Assembly (NCBI RefSeq): GCF_026210795.1
Contig: NC_089449.1
Location: 248,001-312,000 of the forward strand
Direction: 5' to 3'
Source of the DNA: Rhizophagus irregularis
Lineage: Eukaryota > Glomeromycota > Glomeromycetes > Glomerales > Glomeraceae
Length of the DNA stretch: 64,000 nucleotides
The notes under the pieces: generated by a model
What the model was told of the DNA's origin: nothing
Seen by the model: only the letters and a program-made list of their open reading frames with translations
Databases searched by the model: none
Shown: one piece after another, positions 60,812 to 64,000 of the stretch
Layout of the letters: every line of letters starts with the position of its first letter
Numbering within the stretch: position 1 is the stretch's first letter
Made by a program: the position numbers and the translations under genes

Positions 60812-62446
60812 ATGTCACCAAGAAATCTTCAGGATGTGCCACTTGCAACTTGGCAATGGCGAGATACATTAATAAGATTGTTCTTAATTACAATAATATT
60901 TATATGGGGTTTTTTGCTCGAGGGTTGTGGAGAACAGCCTAATTATTCTCCTGAGCTTCAGTATCTGATGAGTTTCGGATCATTTATTGTGGCCATTATA
61001 CTTGGAGCACTAGCTCAAGCGACACTTGCCCATATGTTTGCCTACATCCAGGGTTATTTTTTACTTAAAAGTCATGGAATTCCTCTTCATGCAATCATGA
61101 GCGGAGAACAAACTCCAGTACGAATTTTATCAGCATGTTTAGTTATATTTAAACACAAAAAAAATGTTATTCAAGATAAAAATCCAAAATATAGAAAGCT
61201 CTACCAAATATTTTTATATGCAAGTACCTTAATAGTGTATTTTGCAAGTGTTGGTGTTGGTGGTTATGCTGCATCTAAATTAGGATCTCCTTATGTTCAT
61301 TATAGCTCTCCAATTAAATGGGTACAAGTTCCAACGATTCCAAGTGAAGAACTGCGTGTAAGTTTGAATAATGCATTTCTGCTAGAAAATTTCATCGCTG
61401 GAATAACCTTGATTCAGTACGATTCATTAGTACGTTGGATTCAGAAGACTAATGATAATAGCAAGGAGGTAGCATTCCTACCGGTAACGTATAATAATAT
61501 AAAAGATACAATAAATAATGCCAATTTTAAAGATGGTTCATTAAAATGGAAAATAGAGACGAAATTTGATAATGTCAACATGCAATACTTAACGGCTCAA
61601 TGTAATGCTGATCCAAATCCTCCTTGCAATACGGATCAGTTAAAGAGAGGATCAACAATTGATACGATAGTTAGCAAAGAAAATAAAACTATTACATGGG
61701 ATATATGTGATTTGCTTAATGAAACAGGCTCTGTACGATTGGTTTGTTCCATAACACTAAAAGGGGGAGCTTTTCCTAGTATATCAATAGTAACTCCAGA
61801 AAATTTACCTCGTGAAGAACAACTGGTTGAAATTTTGTTGCAAAAAAATGAAATGAGAGATCTAAATGAACTTAGAGATGAGATGTTTTCTACAATGGAA
61901 AATGTTTTCGCACGGCCTGAATTTGATAATAACAAAGATTTAATTACCAATAATGTTCTTACACAATTGCTTGGTCATTGGGATTGTAATGCGGGAAATG
62001 TTACTTGCGCACAAGAATTGGGAACAACAGCAGCTATACAATTTTTTGGAGCTCGTTTAGAAACTGCTAATATTTTGTATCCTCTTGATAATCTCATTAA
62101 AGTAAATGAATGGATAGAAAAGAGTACGTCAACTGGTTCCTTAACGGTTATGCATAAAGTGTGTATGGGAGGAAGTAATCCAATTTTAATGATCGGTTTA
62201 ATGATATTCATACCATCAATAATGACAATTATTGAGTTGTTGCCATTATTATTTAGTAATAATAAAGCGTGGTGGTTGGCATCTGATATTGGCTTTAAAC
62301 ACATAGCTCTGTTGCGAAGTACTGCGAAAAGTAATATTACTTTACCTGAATGTACTAATCGTCCTAATGAAATTACAAATAGTCAGACAGTAGTTAGATT
62401 TAATGTTAAACCTAAGGATGATTATTTCGGATTAGAAGAGGTGTAA
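60812..62446 (+). CDS. Multi-pass membrane protein of unknown function
   Basis: A single exon of 544 residues that I do not recognise. Predicted membrane helices lie at about 20-37 (IRLFLITIIFIWGFLL), 51-74 (SFGSFIVAIILGALAQATLA), 130-152 (IFLYASTLIVYFASVGVGGY) and 458-480 (NPILMIGLMIFIPSIMTIIE). Between the third and fourth is a loop of about 300 residues with several Cys (TAQCNADPNPPCNTD, WDCNAGNVTC) and N-x-S/T sites (ENKT, GNVT). If the loop is outside, it would be a disulfide-bonded ectodomain. No enzymatic motif is seen. It is divergent from the kelch cluster; whether the two act together is unknown. The first ATG is used because it directly precedes the first helix. Confidence 0.75.
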   Translation: MSPRNLQDVPLATWQWRDTLIRLFLITIIFIWGFLLEGCGEQPNYSPELQYLMSFGSFIVAIILGALAQATLAHMFAYIQGYFLLKSHGIPLHAIMSGEQTPVRILSACLVIFKHKKNVIQDKNPKYRKLYQIFLYASTLIVYFASVGVGGYAASKLGSPYVHYSSPIKWVQVPTIPSEELRVSLNNAFLLENFIAGITLIQYDSLVRWIQKTNDNSKEVAFLPVTYNNIKDTINNANFKDGSLKWKIETKFDNVNMQYLTAQCNADPNPPCNTDQLKRGSTIDTIVSKENKTITWDICDLLNETGSVRLVCSITLKGGAFPSISIVTPENLPREEQLVEILLQKNEMRDLNELRDEMFSTMENVFARPEFDNNKDLITNNVLTQLLGHWDCNAGNVTCAQELGTTAAIQFFGARLETANILYPLDNLIKVNEWIEKSTSTGSLTVMHKVCMGGSNPILMIGLMIFIPSIMTIIELLPLLFSNNKAWWLASDIGFKHIALLRSTAKSNITLPECTNRPNEITNSQTVVRFNVKPKDDYFGLEEV

Positions 62447-63925
62447 CCTTAGTATCAATTTCGTTATTTTTTTAATTACATTCATGCATTACTTTTTTTG
62501 TTTATCTAGCATGTAAAAATATTAATTTATTTTAGTGAAGTATATATTCATTATTAACCTATAAACAGTAATTGGTTCCGAAAGTTTAAACAAAAAAAAT
62601 AAACTTACTTACTATAAATGGGATATCACTTAATGTCCATGCTGTTTATCACATATTAAATAATTCAAAATTATTAGATGGGAAAATTTCGTATTCACAC
62701 TTTCCTTGCCATCATACGATCCTCCTTATTTGCGTTAGGCAAATACAATCAATAACCTTATACAGGATAATATCGGAATTATGGGAAATATTACGGCCGT
62801 CGCTCAGCCGTAACCGTTAATTTGAATTTGTAATAGGTTCAAATTTACCTCATCTAGTTAAGAAATTATATGTGTTATAAATTCAAAATATTTTATACGC
62901 GCAGAATTTGTGCAGTCATATCAATATGCGTGGGTATATAGTTCAAGTCCTGGACTTTGGACTTATGATTGGGTTCTAATTTTTTGCAGTCCCAAATCAG
63001 ACTTTATAATAATAATATAAATATGTCTAATTTAATATTATTCAACATGTTCTGATTATAAACTTTGGGATTTTGTACCAAAATTCCATTTTTCTTTATT
63101 AAATTAAATATAAAAAGCAATAGTCTGAACGTCTGAGCTCAGTCCTAAATATCGGTCTTGGACTGAGTTATCCCGTCCATATATCAGGACCAATAAGTCC
63201 TGGACTTTGACCGAATTGCAACAGACCTACTCGCGCTTTCTCCTATAATTGGTCTAGACATAAGTTGCGATTATATATAAAAACGGATTAAAGTTGGTGG
63301 AAATCGGTTGGTTAATTTAAAATATTGATAGCTAAGCTATAGTTTGAAACAAGTGAAAAATACTAACTGTAATTCTTTGATAGCCCAAGATCAAAAATAA
63401 ACTAATAAGTACGTAAAATTTCAACCGTGTTAACAATTTTTTACGTTACTTTCTAATTTAGGACGAAAAAAAAAGTTGATTCAGCAACCTTCGTATTGTT
63501 TTTAAGTAAATAGTATATATGTATATTATGACATTGATAAATTCAGAATAAAGATTTGGTATTTGAGCACTTTATTATATGAATGAAAGATTCTGTAAAT
63601 TACAACGAGCTAGTTCACATTAGAATAACAAATAAATGATTATCATATTCTTTCAATAAATGACAAAATTTTTCATCCATTAAATTGTAATGCAATAAAT
63701 TGAATCAGACTATTGTGGGCAGGTCCAAGACTGGCGACAAAGTACCTACTGTTATCGAGAGAGTCCTTAAAATTAATAATTGTCAATAAATAATCTAAGA
63801 GTGATAAAGAGTGAGTGAATTTTAATACTCACACGAGAAGATAAAAATTTGCTACGCAACAATGGCTAGAGAAGCGTCTAACCATCCTTAATATCAGCTT
63901 TAATTTGTTGGTCAGAAATTAACTT
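62447..63925. other. Intergenic region at right end
   Basis: About 1.5 kb without a supported gene. The string AAGTCCTGGACTTTG, itself self-complementary in part, occurs at 62945-62959 and 63195-63209, suggesting a small repeated element. Otherwise AT-rich. Confidence 0.45.
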
Positions 63926-64000
63926 TCATTTTTCTGATTTCTTTCCTAGTTTTTCCTTATAAGTTCTTTCTATTTCATGGGCATGATCTTCCTTTTCTTT
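63926..64000 (-). CDS. Possible C-terminal exon of a gene beyond the right edge
   Basis: On the minus strand the frame is open from the window edge and ends with TGA at 63926, coding a charged tail (KEKEDHAHEIERTYKEKLGK then KSEK). The composition is coding-like but the piece is only 24 residues. No family can be named, and chance cannot be excluded. Confidence 0.25.
   Translation of the reverse strand, partial: KEKEDHAHEIERTYKEKLGKKSEK

Noticed and set aside
61636-62304. Two minus-strand frames of over 100 codons
   Set aside because: Both are shadows of the 544-residue plus-strand gene.
62945-63209. Two copies of AAGTCCTGGACTTTG, considered as ends of a mobile element
   Set aside because: They are in direct orientation with no inverted termini or target duplication; kept only as a note.

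Overview
This window looks like the nuclear genome of an arbuscular mycorrhizal fungus, most likely Rhizophagus (Glomeromycotina). The DNA is very AT-rich and eukaryotic. Genes carry short GT...AG introns, mostly 65-95 nt. The gene content (giant RNF213-like AAA+ proteins in several copies, tandem secreted kelch proteins, a class IV-type chitin synthase, mobile-element debris) fits that group. The organism is an inference from content; no species marker was tested.

Region 1 (1-40530) is dominated by a cluster of RNF213-like genes. The 3' end of one copy enters from the left edge (2-1532, +). A complete second copy follows (5401-18040, +). A third lies inverted, tail to tail with it (40530-27017, -). 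I reconstructed 13 exons for each complete gene, with every junction in phase, giving about 3905 and 3954 residues. Each has an N-terminal CBM20-like domain and a dynein-like AAA core with two complete Walker A motifs (AAA3, AAA4). I see no RING or RZ zinc-finger cysteine pattern in either, and both carry Asp-Asn instead of Asp-Glu in the AAA4 Walker B motif. Between the convergent genes (18041-27016) lies a repeat-rich stretch. It holds one intact small secreted membrane-anchored Cys-rich gene (23256-23945) and a decayed tandem copy of it (25560-26305). The decayed copy lacks the intron and was hit by a 101-bp TA-flanked inverted-repeat element. The stretch also holds a 148-bp MITE with an 8-bp target duplication and a broken Ty3/gypsy reverse-transcriptase fragment.

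Region 2 (40531-48868) is a chitin synthase locus. The intact 1040-residue gene is on the minus strand (45746-48868). A deleted, decayed duplicate lies beside it (41736-43737, same strand). A membrane-segment-coding part of that pseudogene has expanded into a minisatellite of roughly 65-bp units (about 41930-43090). Between the two sits a two-exon gene for a 78-residue secreted protein with six cysteines (44429-44750), an effector-like candidate.

Region 3 (48869-64000) has a mitochondrial NDUFA4/MLRQ-type subunit gene (50772-51146), about 3.5 kb of mostly featureless DNA, and three tandem four-exon genes on the minus strand for kelch-type secreted proteins with a C-terminal membrane anchor (54630-60357). 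A divergent gene for an unrecognised 544-residue multi-pass membrane protein follows (60812-62446). A possible C-terminal exon lies at the right edge.

The striking theme is local duplication followed by divergent fates. The RNF213-like, Cys-rich, chitin synthase and kelch genes all occur here as neighbouring copies. Some copies are intact, some decayed, and one pair carries a 130-nt identical tract suggesting recent gene conversion.
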